Positions 1 to 9,400 of a stretch of 61,482 nt of DNA are shown here, one piece after another. The stretch spans positions 1 through 61,482 of the forward strand of contig JAFKJY010000058.1 of assembly GCA_017305835.1 (NCBI GenBank), in the 5' to 3' direction. The stretch is from Hyphomicrobiales bacterium. GTDB lineage: Bacteria > Pseudomonadota > Alphaproteobacteria > Rhizobiales > Rhizobiaceae. Both the position numbers and the translations under genes were made by a program. Under the pieces are notes generated by a model that was not told the origin of the DNA, ran no database searches, and worked only from the letters and a program-made list of their open reading frames with translations. Position 1 is the first letter of the stretch; each line of letters starts with the position of its first letter.

Positions 1-283
1 GCACGTCGAGCAGGCCGCCCTGGCCCTTCGCATAGACCTCCGGCACGCCGCGCAGCGGCTCGGAAAGGCGGCCCTGCGACAAAAGGCGCATGCGGCCGGG
101 CCGCTCGGTGACGATCGCGTCGCCGCCCGGCAGAAAGTCGAGGCCCCATGGATGGTCGAGCCCGCCCGCGACGACGTCTGCGCGCAGCTTGACGCGCTGG
201 GTGTCGAAGGTCTGCTGGGCGAAGGCGGGCGCGGCGGCGAGCGCTGCGACGGCGAGGAAGGCGAGGGTGCGGATCCGGATCAT
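1..283 (-). CDS. PQQ-dependent sugar dehydrogenase, N-terminal part (cut by window edge)
   Basis: Only the first 94 codons are in the window. The protein begins with a Sec signal peptide ([22 protein letters not shown], cleavage after AFA) and continues with the blade-1 pattern of the glucose/sorbosone dehydrogenase beta-propeller family: [14 protein letters not shown], then [11 protein letters not shown], then GQGGLLDV. Family members (YliI/Asd type) are periplasmic enzymes that oxidise aldose sugars with PQQ. The ATG at 281-283 is chosen because the signal peptide starts there; no good Shine-Dalgarno precedes it. The gene is divergent from greA. Substrate cannot be told from this fragment. 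Confidence 0.85.
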   Translation of the reverse strand, partial: MIRIRTLAFLAVAALAAAPAFAQQTFDTQRVKLRADVVAGGLDHPWGLDFLPGGDAIVTERPGRMRLLSQGRLSEPLRGVPEVYAKGQGGLLDV

Positions 284-390
284 CGAAAGGAGATAGGCAT
301 GCCGCGCGGCGGGGCAAGGGTGGCGCGTCGAGCGGCCCGCCGCAGGGGCTTCCGGCGGCCCTGTGGGGCCGGGTCGGATGCAGATTCCGC

Positions 391-419
391 GTGAAAACCG
401 GCGTGGAGTTGCTATATTC
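391..419 (+). promoter_or_regulatory. Candidate sigma-70 promoter for greA
   Basis: GTGAAA (391-396) and TATATT (414-419) are separated by 17 bp, an acceptable -35/-10 pair lying 110 bp upstream of the greA start. The leader that follows contains a perfect hairpin, CCTCCC-ggct-GGGAGG at 480-495, followed by no T run, so it is a leader structure rather than a terminator. Assigned by eye only. Confidence 0.35.
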
Positions 420-528
420 CCCGCAGAGACTGTCGGAACGCGTCCGCTGGGCTTTGCTTGCGGAGCGTTTTCTTTTTGTCCTCCCGGCTGGGAGGGCGCC
501 CATGCGAAGTGCAAGAGGTGCTGAAAAA

Positions 529-1002
529 ATGAACAAGGTTCCCATGACGGCTACGGGATTCGAGGCCCTCAACGAGGAACTGCGCTGGCGCCAGCAGGAA
601 GAGCGCCCCCGGATCATCGAGGCGATCTCGGAGGCGCGCGCGCATGGCGACCTGTCGGAAAACGCCGAGTACCACGCCGCCAAGGAGGCGCAGAGCCTCA
701 ACGAGGGCCGCATCGCGGAGCTGGAAGACCTGATCGCGCGCGCCGAGGTGATCGACGTCTCCAAGCTGACCGGCGACAAGGTGAAGTTCGGCGCCACCGT
801 CGTCCTCGTCGACGAGGACACCGAGGAAGAGAAGACCTACAGGATCGTCGGCGACACCGAGGCCGACGTGAAGTCGGGCCGTATCTCGATCTCCTCGCCG
901 ATCGCGCGCGCGCTGATCGGCAAGGAAGTCGGCGACGCCATCGAGGTCAACGCCCCCGGCGGCGCCCGCGGCTACGAGATCCTGCGCGTCCAGTTCGTCT
1001 GA
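529..1002 (+). CDS. greA: Transcription elongation factor GreA
   Basis: 157 aa, the normal length for GreA, which binds in the RNA polymerase secondary channel and stimulates cleavage of backtracked transcripts. The N-terminal coiled coil (about residues 1-75) carries the family pattern [18 protein letters not shown], whose acidic tip residues act in the polymerase active site. The C-terminal FKBP-like domain ends in [19 protein letters not shown]. The reading frame is open further upstream, but ATG 529 gives the family N-terminus (MNKVPMT) and has a GAGGTG Shine-Dalgarno at about 514-519. It converges on the Lrp-type gene with a 15-bp gap and no obvious terminator between them. Confidence 0.97.
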   Translation: MNKVPMTATGFEALNEELRWRQQEERPRIIEAISEARAHGDLSENAEYHAAKEAQSLNEGRIAELEDLIARAEVIDVSKLTGDKVKFGATVVLVDEDTEEEKTYRIVGDTEADVKSGRISISSPIARALIGKEVGDAIEVNAPGGARGYEILRVQFV

Positions 1003-1017
1003 GGGTCGAAGGACGCA

Positions 1018-1494
1018 CTAGCCCTCGATCGCGACCAGCCCCTCGTCCTTGACCTGGCGGATGGTCAGCGCGGTGCGCACCGTGTCGACGTTCGGCGTCG
1101 AGGTCAGTTCCTCGATGACGAAGGCCTGGAAGGCGGCGAGGTCGCTCGCCACGCAGTGCAGCAGGAAGTCGGAATCGCCTGACACCATCCAGGCGCGGCG
1201 CACGATCGGCCAGTTGCGCGTCTTCTCGGCGAAGGACTTCAGCTCCGTCTCGGACTGGTGGTGCAGGCCGATCTGGCAGAAGGCCACGACGTCCATGCCC
1301 AGCATCGGGCTGTTGAGGATGGCGCGGTAACCGCGGATGACGCCGGCCTCCTCCAGCCGCTTGACGCGGCGCAGGCAGGGCGGCGCCGAGATGCCGACCC
1401 TGCGCGACAGCTCGACATTCGTCATGCGGCCATTGTCCTGCAACTCGCGCAGGATCTTCCAGTCGATCGCGTCGAGATCGGCCTTGAGCGCCAT
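1018..1494 (-). CDS. Lrp/AsnC family transcriptional regulator
   Basis: 158 aa, typical of the family. Residues 1-60 form the winged helix-turn-helix (DAIDWKILRELQDNGRMT, then SRRVGISAPPCLRRVKRLEE). Residues about 65-150 form the RAM/AsnC ligand and oligomerisation domain, with GDSDFLLHCVASD in the effector region. ATG 1494 is chosen over an upstream extension because it gives the family start and has AGAGG about 7 nt upstream. It is transcribed divergently from trxB across a 252-bp region that must hold both promoters. The effector, probably an amino acid, cannot be identified. Confidence 0.93.
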   Translation of the reverse strand: MALKADLDAIDWKILRELQDNGRMTNVELSRRVGISAPPCLRRVKRLEEAGVIRGYRAILNSPMLGMDVVAFCQIGLHHQSETELKSFAEKTRNWPIVRRAWMVSGDSDFLLHCVASDLAAFQAFVIEELTSTPNVDTVRTALTIRQVKDEGLVAIEG

Positions 1495-1746
1495 ATTGCC
1501 TCTGCATGCCCCGGAGCGCGCGCACGAATCTTGCGCGACTGGAGCGGACCCTATGCGATCCCGCGCGATTGTGAAAGGCGAGGCGGGGCATCTCGTCGCG
1601 TGGCCGCGGGCCTCATTGCTGTGCGAAAGGCACGGCCAGCCTTGCAGGAGGCGCATAGCAGACATTACATCTGGGGCGAGTCCCGCGCCGTCCGCCACAT
1701 TTCAGCCCGCCGGCGCCTCCGGGGCAGCTCCGCGAAAGGTTGCAAG

Positions 1747-2721
1747 ATGACGAGCCGTCATTCTCCCGTCCTGATCATCGGCTCCGGCCCGGCCGGCTAT
1801 ACGGCGGCGATCTATGCGGCGCGCGCAATGCTCAAGCCGGTGCTGATCGCCGGGATGCAGCAGGGCGGCCAGCTCATGATCACCACCGACGTGGAGAACT
1901 ATCCGGGCTTCGCCGAGCCGGTGCAGGGGCCGTGGCTGATGGAGCAGATGGCCAAGCAGGCCGAGCATGTGGGCACCGAAATCGTGCACGACCTGATCGT
2001 GGAGGCCGACATCTCGGCGCGGCCGTTCCGGCTCACCGGCGATTCCGGCACGGTCTACACCTGCGACGCGCTCATCATCGCGACCGGCGCGCAGGCGAAG
2101 TGGCTGGGCATCCCGTCCGAGCAGAAGTTCATGGGCTTCGGCGTGTCGGCCTGCGCCACCTGCGACGGGTTCTTCTACCGCGGCAAGGACGTGGTGGTGA
2201 TCGGCGGCGGCAATTCGGCGGTCGAGGAGGCCCTCTACCTGTCGAACCTGGCGCGCCACGTCACCGTCGTCCACCGCCGCAACGAGTTCCGCGCCGAGCG
2301 CATCCTGCAGGAGCGGCTGTTCTCGCGGCCCAACGTCACGGTGATGTGGGACACGATCGTCGACGAGATCACCGGCCAGCCGGCGCAGCCGCCGATGCCG
2401 GCCTCCGTCAGCGGGCTGCGGCTCAAGAACGCGCGCAGCGGCGAGGTCACCGAGATGCCGATCGACGGCGTGTTCGTGGCGATCGGCCATGCGCCGGCGG
2501 TCGAGCTGTTCGCCGGCAAGCTCAAGCAGAAGCCGAACGGCTATCTGTGGACGGCGCCGGATTCGACCAAGACGGACGTGCCGGGCGTGTTCGCGGCCGG
2601 CGACGTGACCGACGACATCTACCGGCAGGCCGTGACGGCCGCCGGCATGGGCTGCATGGCGGCGCTGGAGGCGGAGCGCTACCTGGCCGAGGTCGCGGTG
2701 CACCGGGAAGCGGCGGAATAG
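1747..2721 (+). CDS. trxB: Thioredoxin reductase
   Basis: 324 aa. TrxB is a cytosolic FAD enzyme that uses NADPH to reduce thioredoxin. The FAD-binding motif GSGPAGYTAAIYAAR is at residues 12-26. The redox-active pair is C136-A-T-C139. The NADPH-binding GGGNSAVEEALYLS follows, and the second FAD motif GVFAAGDVTDDIYRQA is near the C-terminus. Start ATG 1747 has AAAGG upstream; an open frame further upstream lacks family similarity. The LysR-type regulator follows 53 bp downstream, an arrangement known for lsrB/vtlR in Rhizobiales. That regulator has been linked to redox control, so co-transcription is plausible. Confidence 0.97.
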   Translation: MTSRHSPVLIIGSGPAGYTAAIYAARAMLKPVLIAGMQQGGQLMITTDVENYPGFAEPVQGPWLMEQMAKQAEHVGTEIVHDLIVEADISARPFRLTGDSGTVYTCDALIIATGAQAKWLGIPSEQKFMGFGVSACATCDGFFYRGKDVVVIGGGNSAVEEALYLSNLARHVTVVHRRNEFRAERILQERLFSRPNVTVMWDTIVDEITGQPAQPPMPASVSGLRLKNARSGEVTEMPIDGVFVAIGHAPAVELFAGKLKQKPNGYLWTAPDSTKTDVPGVFAAGDVTDDIYRQAVTAAGMGCMAALEAERYLAEVAVHREAAE

Positions 2722-2774
2722 GCGGAAGAAGCGGCGGCCCGCGGCGGGGCGGCCCAGACACGAGGGGAAGTCGG

Positions 2775-3671
2775 ATGTCTCTGGACTGGGACAAGCTGCG
2801 CGTGTTCCACGCGGCCGCCGAGGCCGGTTCGTTCACGCATGCGGCCGAGACGCTGCACCTTTCGCAGTCGGCGATCTCGCGGCAGGTGAGCGCGCTGGAG
2901 CAGGAGGTCGGCGTGCCGCTGTTCCACCGCCACGCGCGCGGGCTGGTGCTGACCGAGCAGGGCGAGATGCTGTTCCGCACCGCCCACGACGTGATGGTGA
3001 AGCTGGAGACGGCGCGGTTGCGGCTGACGGAGGCCAAGGACCGGCCGACCGGCATGCTGCGCGTCACCACGACGGTGGGGCTCGGCTCGACCTGGCTGAC
3101 CGAGCGCATCCCCGAATTCATGGAGCTCTATCCGGAGATCCAGATCCACCTGATCCTCGCCAACGAGGAGCTGGATCTCACGATGCGGCAGGCCGACTGC
3201 GCCATCCGCATGCGCCAGCCGCAGCAGCCGGACCTGATCCAGCGCCGGCTGTTCACCGTGCACTTCCACCTCTACGCCGCCACCTCCTACGTGCAGAAGC
3301 ACGGCCGGCCGGTGTCGATCGCCGATTTCGACAAGCACCGCATCGTCACCTTCGGCGAGCAGGTGCCGGTGCACCTGTCCGACATGAACTGGCTGGAGAC
3401 GGCGGGGCGGCCGGACGGCTCCAAGCGCGTGCCGTCGCTGCAGATCAACAACATCCAGTCGATCAAGCTCGCCGTGCTGCGCGGCGCCGGCATCGCCATG
3501 CTGCCCGACTACATGGTCGAGCGCGACGCGGGGCTGGTGCAGTTGATGCCCGAGACCGAGGTGCCGTCCTTCGACACCTATTTCTGCTATCCCGACGCGA
3601 TGAAGGGGCAGGCGCGACTCCAGGTGTTTCGCGATTTCCTGCTCGCCAAGGCCCGCAACTGGGCCTTCTAG
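2775..3671 (+). CDS. lsrB: LysR-type regulator, LsrB/VtlR-like
   Basis: 298 aa. The helix-turn-helix is at residues 1-60 (MSLDWDKLRVFHAAAEAGSF, then HLSQSAISRQVSALEQEVG), followed by a LysR substrate-binding domain. The N-terminus, LQINNIQSIK and the C-terminal SFDTYFCYPDAMKG...RNWAF agree with the LsrB/VtlR group of Rhizobiales as I remember it. Those regulators act in redox and envelope control in Sinorhizobium and activate AbcR small RNAs in Brucella and Agrobacterium. Supporting context is trxB directly upstream and an AbcR-like RNA directly downstream. ATG 2775 has GAGGGGAAG upstream. The symbol is an assignment by similarity and context, not by search. Confidence 0.85.
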   Translation: MSLDWDKLRVFHAAAEAGSFTHAAETLHLSQSAISRQVSALEQEVGVPLFHRHARGLVLTEQGEMLFRTAHDVMVKLETARLRLTEAKDRPTGMLRVTTTVGLGSTWLTERIPEFMELYPEIQIHLILANEELDLTMRQADCAIRMRQPQQPDLIQRRLFTVHFHLYAATSYVQKHGRPVSIADFDKHRIVTFGEQVPVHLSDMNWLETAGRPDGSKRVPSLQINNIQSIKLAVLRGAGIAMLPDYMVERDAGLVQLMPETEVPSFDTYFCYPDAMKGQARLQVFRDFLLAKARNWAF

Positions 3672-3762
3672 AGCCGCTGCAGCTTCGGATACGCACAGGC
3701 AAACGGCTGTTGTTGCGCTGCACCATCGGCGTGCATCTGCTGTAGAATCAGTCACTTAATCA

Positions 3763-3831
3763 GATGTGCATTTCTGCATAGGTGCATTGCAAAAGCAGGT
3801 GCTTGTTATTTGAGCGTCGATTGCTCATATC
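3763..3831 (+). promoter_or_regulatory. Promoter of the AbcR-like RNA with three TGCAT repeats
   Basis: A -35-like CTTGTT (3802-3807) and a -10-like CATATC (3826-3831) are 18 bp apart, placing transcription start near 3838. Just upstream, TGCAT occurs three times at an 8-bp period (3767, 3775, 3783), with a fourth copy at 3732. This looks like an activator site overlapping or abutting the -35 region, as expected for a LysR-activated promoter. The adjacent LsrB/VtlR-like gene is the obvious candidate regulator, which is inference. Confidence 0.5.
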
Positions 3832-3837
3832 ACGATC

Positions 3838-3950
3838 ACTCGCGGGTGCGTTCCTCCTCCCATTAGCACCCGTTGAGTGTTCCCCTCTGGAGGTTTTGCC
3901 TAACGGCACTTCCAACGACTCAGCCGGATCTTCCCAGATCCGGCTTTTTT
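3838..3950 (+). ncRNA. abcR: Candidate AbcR-type (alpha-r15) small regulatory RNA
   Basis: About 113 nt with no plausible ORF. Helix 1 pairs CGGGTGC (3843-3849) with GCACCCG (3866-3872) and exposes TTCCTCCTCCC in a 16-nt loop, an anti-Shine-Dalgarno. A second pyrimidine-rich stretch, TTCCCCTC, lies at 3880-3887. An Hfq-type tail ends in the terminator at 3922-3950. Length, anti-SD loop and order of parts match the AbcR/alpha-r15 family, which represses ABC-transporter mRNAs through Hfq. Position beside a LsrB/VtlR-like gene repeats the Brucella abcR2-vtlR arrangement. The 5' end is inferred from the promoter; no covariance model was run. Confidence 0.78.
3922..3950 (+). terminator. Rho-independent terminator of the small RNA
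   Basis: A perfect 9-bp stem, AGCCGGATC (3922-3930) with GATCCGGCT (3937-3945), loop TTCCCA, followed by a T run through 3950. Confidence 0.92.
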
Positions 3951-3985
3951 CGTTTCAGGGGCCGTGTTTTCCCGCCTCATGAAAC

Positions 3986-4009
3986 GGGGCGGCTCGCGCG
4001 AACCGCCCC
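3986..4009 (-). terminator. Weak terminator hairpin after the EF-G-like gene
   Basis: GGGGCGG (3986-3992) pairs with CCGCCCC (4003-4009). On the minus strand the stem is followed by GTTTC only, so termination strength is doubtful. It lies 25 bp past the stop of the EF-G-like gene and converges with the sRNA terminator. Confidence 0.45.
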
Positions 4010-4033
4010 GGCTGCAATCCAGGCAATTTCCCG

Positions 4034-6082
4034 TCAGGCGGCCTTGCCCTGCCGGTTCATCACGTCGTCGGCGCCGCGGCCGGTCAGCTCGGCCATGTGG
4101 TCGAACTTCGCCCGGTAGGTGGCGACGCCGGCCGTCGCCGAGCGCAGCTCGACGATCAGATTGCCGATCTCGGCCTGCGGCATCAGCGCCTCGACCACGT
4201 CCCAGCCGTCCCAGTCGGGCCGCGCGTCGAAGCCGAGGATCTGGCCGCGCCGCTGCGGCACGATGGCCGTGACGCGCGCCGTCGCCTCCGTGGGCGTGTA
4301 GATCTCCACCTTGAAGATCGGCTCCAGCAGCACCGGCGCGCACTGCGCCATGCCTTCCTTCATGCCGATGCGGGCGGCCTGCTGGAAGGCCATGTCGGAG
4401 GAATCGACCGAATGGTAGGAGCCGTCGGCGAGGTTCACCGCGATGTCGACGACCGGGAAGCCGAGCGGCCCGCTCTTCAGGAAGTCGCGCACGCCGGCCT
4501 CGACGGAGGAGAAATACTGGCGCGGCACGACGCCGCCGGTGATCGTGTCGGTGAATGCGAACCCCGAGCCGCGCGGCAGCGGCTTGATGTCTATCACGAC
4601 GTCGCCGAACTGGCCGTGGCCGCCGGACTGCTTCTTGTGGCGGCCGCGCTGGGTGGCGCCCTTGCGGATCGTCTCGCGGTAGGGCACCGACGGCGCGTAG
4701 GACTCGACCGGGATCTGGTACTTGCCCTCCAGCCGCTCGACGGCGACGCGCAGATGCATCTCGCCATTGCCCGACAGGATCGTCTCGCCGGTGTCCTGGT
4801 TCTGCTCGATGCCGAGCGAGGGGTCCTCCTGGCCGAGCTTCTGGAGCGCGGCCGACAGCTTCACGTCGTCCTTGCGCTCGCGCGGGCGCAGCGCGACGGC
4901 GAAGACCGGCTGGTCGATGCGGATCGCGGCGAGCGCCTTCGGCGCGGCCTTGTCGGCGCCGAGCGTGTCGCCGGTCCTGGCGTCGTCCAGCTTGCCGAGC
5001 GCCACGGTGGCGCCGGTGCCGGCCGAGGCGAGCTTGGCCTGCTGGGCCCCCATCATGCGATAGATGCCGGAGACCTTGACCGGCTTGCCGGCGGAGGTGA
5101 GGAGCTCGGCGCCGTCGGCGATCGAGCCGGAGAGGATGCGGGCGATCGACAGCTTGCCGCCATGCGGCGTGTGGACCGACTTCATCACCTGCGCGACCGT
5201 GCCCGCGGCCGGCACGCCGAGCCGGGCGCGGGTGGCCTCGACGTCGGGCAGGTCGTGGCGGATCGTCTTCAGGAGCCGCAGCACGCCGTTGCCGTTCTCG
5301 GCCGCGCCGATCAGCACGGGGATGACGGCGCCGTCGCGGATGTCGGCGGAGAGATCGTCGAACACCTCGTCGCGCGGCGGCTCCTTCTCCTCCAGAAGCT
5401 GCTCCATCAGCTCGTCGTCGTGGTCGGCCAGCCGCTCCAGCATGGAGAAGCGGGCCTCGATCTCGCGCGCCTTCTCGTCGTCGGGGATGGAAGCGATCTC
5501 GCTCTCGGCATGCGGGCGCCAGATGTAGGCGCGCTCCAGCGCGAGGTCGATCGAGCCGACGACGGCGTCGTCCTTGCGCAGCGGGATCTGGCGCAGCAGC
5601 AGCGGCGTCCGGGAGGCGGGCTGCAGCAGCCGCAGCGTGTCGCGCACGCCGGCGGAGATCCTGTCGATCTTGTTGAGGAAGAGGATCCGCGGGATCGCCA
5701 GCTCCTCGAGCCGGCGCAGGATCAACTGCAGGGCGGGGATCTTCTTCTCGTCGGCCTCGGCGACCACCACGGCCGCGTCGCAGGCTGCAAGCACCGGCTC
5801 CATCTCGGCCGCGAACTCGATCGAGCCGGGGCAGTCGGCGAAGGTCAGCTCGTCGCCCATGAAGTCGATCGTGGCGAAGCCCGCCTCGACGCTCATGGCG
5901 TGGGCGCGGGCCTCGGGCGAGGCGTCGCCGACGGTGTTGCCGGACGACAGGGCATTCTGTCTGGGGATGGCGCCCGTTCGGGCGAGGATTGCTTCAAGCA
6001 GCGTTGTCTTGCCGCTCGCGAACGGGCCGACAATGGCAATGCACTTCGGCCCGCTGCGTCTGTCTCCTGCGCGTTTTCCCAT
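4034..6082 (-). CDS. Elongation factor G-like GTPase
   Basis: 682 aa with the five-domain EF-G layout: a GTP-binding domain (about 1-265), then domains II to V ending in translocase-like repeats. G1 is GPFASGKTT (19-27), G4 is NKID (137-140). The G3 motif reads DCPGS (83-87), whereas canonical EF-G has DTPGH, so the GTPase-activating histidine is replaced by serine; the G2 switch is also unlike EF-G. These paralogs accompany true fusA in Rhizobiales and have no settled function. ATG 6082 is chosen over an upstream extension because a purine-rich GAGAGGAAAGG precedes it. It stands alone and is divergent from the autotransporter. Confidence 0.88.
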   Translation of the reverse strand: MGKRAGDRRSGPKCIAIVGPFASGKTTLLEAILARTGAIPRQNALSSGNTVGDASPEARAHAMSVEAGFATIDFMGDELTFADCPGSIEFAAEMEPVLAACDAAVVVAEADEKKIPALQLILRRLEELAIPRILFLNKIDRISAGVRDTLRLLQPASRTPLLLRQIPLRKDDAVVGSIDLALERAYIWRPHAESEIASIPDDEKAREIEARFSMLERLADHDDELMEQLLEEKEPPRDEVFDDLSADIRDGAVIPVLIGAAENGNGVLRLLKTIRHDLPDVEATRARLGVPAAGTVAQVMKSVHTPHGGKLSIARILSGSIADGAELLTSAGKPVKVSGIYRMMGAQQAKLASAGTGATVALGKLDDARTGDTLGADKAAPKALAAIRIDQPVFAVALRPRERKDDVKLSAALQKLGQEDPSLGIEQNQDTGETILSGNGEMHLRVAVERLEGKYQIPVESYAPSVPYRETIRKGATQRGRHKKQSGGHGQFGDVVIDIKPLPRGSGFAFTDTITGGVVPRQYFSSVEAGVRDFLKSGPLGFPVVDIAVNLADGSYHSVDSSDMAFQQAARIGMKEGMAQCAPVLLEPIFKVEIYTPTEATARVTAIVPQRRGQILGFDARPDWDGWDVVEALMPQAEIGNLIVELRSATAGVATYRAKFDHMAELTGRGADDVMNRQGKAA

Positions 6083-6407
6083 GATGATCGGCCTTTCCTC
6101 TCGTGTTTTCCCCCATTGGGTTTCCCCCAAAGAGTAGACATGAGCGGCGGCCGGCCTTCGGCCGTCGCATGGCCGCGACGGCTCTCACGGCCGCTCGAAG
6201 GCCATGGCGCATGGAAACACGGGACGGAGACGAGGGCAAGGGGCGGCCCGGATGCCGCTCGCACGTACCGTCGATGTCCCGAACATTGCTATCTCCTTGC
6301 ACAACGGGTTTGGCTGGCTATGAAATGCCGAACGTCCTGTGAATCGTATCGCAGGGTTCGGATGCTGCCAGCGGGTCGGAGCCCGCATGGCTTCGCCTGG
6401 GGGTAGC
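6083..6407. other. Intergenic region between divergent EF-G-like and autotransporter genes
   Basis: 325 bp without a supportable gene. It must hold both promoters, but I see no convincing consensus pair. The autotransporter frame stays open from a GTG at 6339, so the start could be earlier than annotated. Confidence 0.5.
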
Positions 6408-9400
6408 ATGCCTTTGATGTCTCGTTGCCGCCCTCGCCGGATGGCGCTGCTAGCCGCCACGGTGCTGGCTGGGCTTGTGCTTGCCTCGGCTCCGGCGGCA
6501 GCCGTCGACATCGCCGTGGTCAACAACAATGACGCTGGCGCCGGCTCGCTGCGTCAGGCGATGCTGACCGCCGGTCCGGGCGACAGGATCGTGCTTGCCG
6601 ACAATCTCGGGACGATCCTGCTCGGCAGCCCGCTGCCGATGATCACGTCCAATCTCACGATCGAAGGCGGCGTGGGCAATACGATCGACGGGCAGAGCCA
6701 GCATCGCATCTTCTTTGCCGACAGCGGCACCGTGGTCATCAACGACCTGACTCTGGCGAACGGCCTTGCGACCGGCGGCAACGGGGGTGGGGTGCAGAGC
6801 GAGGGCGGCGGCGGCGGCGGTGAGCTCGGCGCCGGCGGTGCCGTATTCGTCAACGAAACTGCCAACGTGACGTTGAGAAACGTATCGCTTCAGAACAACA
6901 GCGCCAACGGCGGAAACGGTGGCGACTCGGTAGGCGGCGGCGGCCTTTTCGATTCCGGCGGCGGCGGCGGCGGCTTTGGCGGCACGGGCGGTCAGGGCGG
7001 ATACGAAGGCGGCGGTGGAGGCGGAGGCTTTGCCGGCAATGGCGGCAGCGCACCCAACGCCACGAACAATTTCGCAGGCGCGGAGGGCGGCGGACTTTCG
7101 GCGAACGGAAACGACGCGATTGCAAGCACTCCAGGGGCCGGAGGCAATATCGAGGGGGGCGACGGCGGCATCCCTGGCGGTAGCGGAGCGGCGGGCGCGA
7201 TCTATGGCGGTGGCGGTGGCGGCGGTACGGCAGCAAGCGGCGGGAGCGGAGGCGACTTCGGCGGCGGAGGTGGCGGAGGATATGGTTCGAGCGGCGGCGG
7301 CGGCGTGGGCGGCTTCGGCGGGGGTGGCGGCGGCGGCGGCGGCGGTGCACTCAACAGCGGCGGCAATGGCGGCTTCGGCGGCGGCAATGGTGGCGGACGC
7401 CTGGCGGGGGGCGATGGCGGCAGCGGCTATGGCGGCGCGATCTTCGTGCGCGACGGCGGCGGGCTGACGATCATCGATTCCGATCTCACGGGTGGCTCGG
7501 TCGCCGGCGGTTCGGGCGCCGTGCAAGGCGACGCCGCGGGCGCCAGCTTGTATCTGCATGACAACACGATTGCCGCGTTCCAGGTCAGCGGCACGGCAAA
7601 TGTCGGAAACGACATCGCCGGAACGGGCGGACTGACCAAATCCGGTGCCGGAGTACTCGTCCTTTCCGGCGTCAACACCTACACGGGCGGCACGACGGTG
7701 AATGACGGCCGGCTCGAACTGTCCGGCGCCGGCACGCTGGGCGCCGCAATCGGCGAAACCCGGATCGGCGGCGGCACGGTGGACCTCGGCGGCACGACGC
7801 AGACGCAGGACGGTGGCTTCGTCATCACCGACGGCCAGCTTGCCAACGGCACGCTTTCGAGCAGCGGCACCTTCGACCTCCAGCAGGGCTTGGTTTCAGC
7901 GGCACTGAGCGGTGCCGCAAGCGCCACCAAGACCGGCTCGGGGCCCGTCATCCTGACGGGCCTCAACAGCTACACCGGCGCGACGACAGTCGACGCGGGC
8001 GTGCTGGTAATCTGGACCGGCGCGTCGATCGCGTCGTCGTCGGGGACGACGGTGAACGGTGGCGGGTTCGTGGTGAACGGCACGGCGGGCGGCGTGAATG
8101 TGGTCGGCGGCTATCTCGGCGGATCGGGGACAGTCGGGACGACGCTGATCGGCGGTGGCGGAATGCTCTCGCCGGGCAATTCGATCGGCACGATCACGGT
8201 GAACGGCAGCCTCGCCTTCGCGCCGGGTTCGACCTATCTGGTCCAGTTGTCGCCGAGCGATGCCGACCGCACCGAGGTGAAGGCGGTGGGCGGGGCGGGA
8301 ACGGCCGACCTGTCGGGCGCAACGGTGCTGCCCCTCTACGAGCCGGGCTCCTACATCGCCCGGCGCTATGTGATCGTGGAAGCCGATGGCGGGTTCGGCG
8401 GCACGCAGTTCTCCGGGCTCACCGGCAGCGCGCCGGCCGGATTCACCCAGTCGCTCGACTATGATGCCGACACAGCGTGGCTGGTGCTGTCGCTGGCCAT
8501 GTCCGGCGGCCCCGGCCCGTTCGGCGCGCTCAACCGGAACCAGCAGGCGGTGGCGACGGCGCTGACGGACTATTTCCTCGCCAATGGCGGCATCCCGGCC
8601 GTTTACGCCTTCACCACCGCGGGCGAGCTGACGCTGGCGAGCGCCGAGAACGGCACCGCCGCGCAGCAGGCCGGGCTGCTGGCAGGCACCCGGTTCCTGT
8701 CGACGATCGGCGATCCCTGGCTCGGCGGCGCGGGTGCGGCGGACGGCGCAGATGGCGCCGGCGCGACCGCCGCCTATGCCGAGGACGGCAAAGCGGGAGC
8801 CGACCGCATCGCCCACCGCTTCGAGGCAGCCTTCGCGACGGGAGCCTCCGCCCCGGCGCGCGCCGCCTCGACCCGCAGCGTCTGGGGTTCGGTGACGGGC
8901 GGCGGCCAGTGGCTCGCCGGCAATGCGGCCGGGGGTTCGCAGGACAGCTCGACGGCACTCGCCGGCCTTGCCTCTGGCGTCGACTGGCAGGCCGAAGGCA
9001 CGCGCGCCGGGCTGGCGCTCGGCGCGGCCTGGTCGAATGCCAGCCTCGCGAACGGGCTCGGCTCCGCCAGCGACGGCGCGTTCTCCATCGGCGCGCGCGC
9101 CAGCCACGATTTCGGGGCGTTCTACCTCTCCGGCGCGGCCGCTTACGGGCTGCATGTCGTGTCGACCAGCCGCGCCGTCGGCGCGGAGACCTACCGGGCG
9201 AACTTCACCGGCCAATCCTTCTCCGGGCGGGCCGAGGCAGGCGCGCGGCTTTCGACCGGCGTCGCGGACTTCCTGCCCTACGCAGCCTTCCAGGCGACCG
9301 CGTTCAGCAACCCCGCCTACGGGGAGACCGGCTCGGGGGCGGGGACCTTCGCGCTCAACTATGCGGCCCGCACGACCACCGAGACACGCGGCGAGGTCGG

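Noticed and set aside
480..495. Hairpin before greA as a terminator or riboswitch
   Set aside because: The stem has only six pairs and no T run on either strand, with no recognisable riboswitch core.
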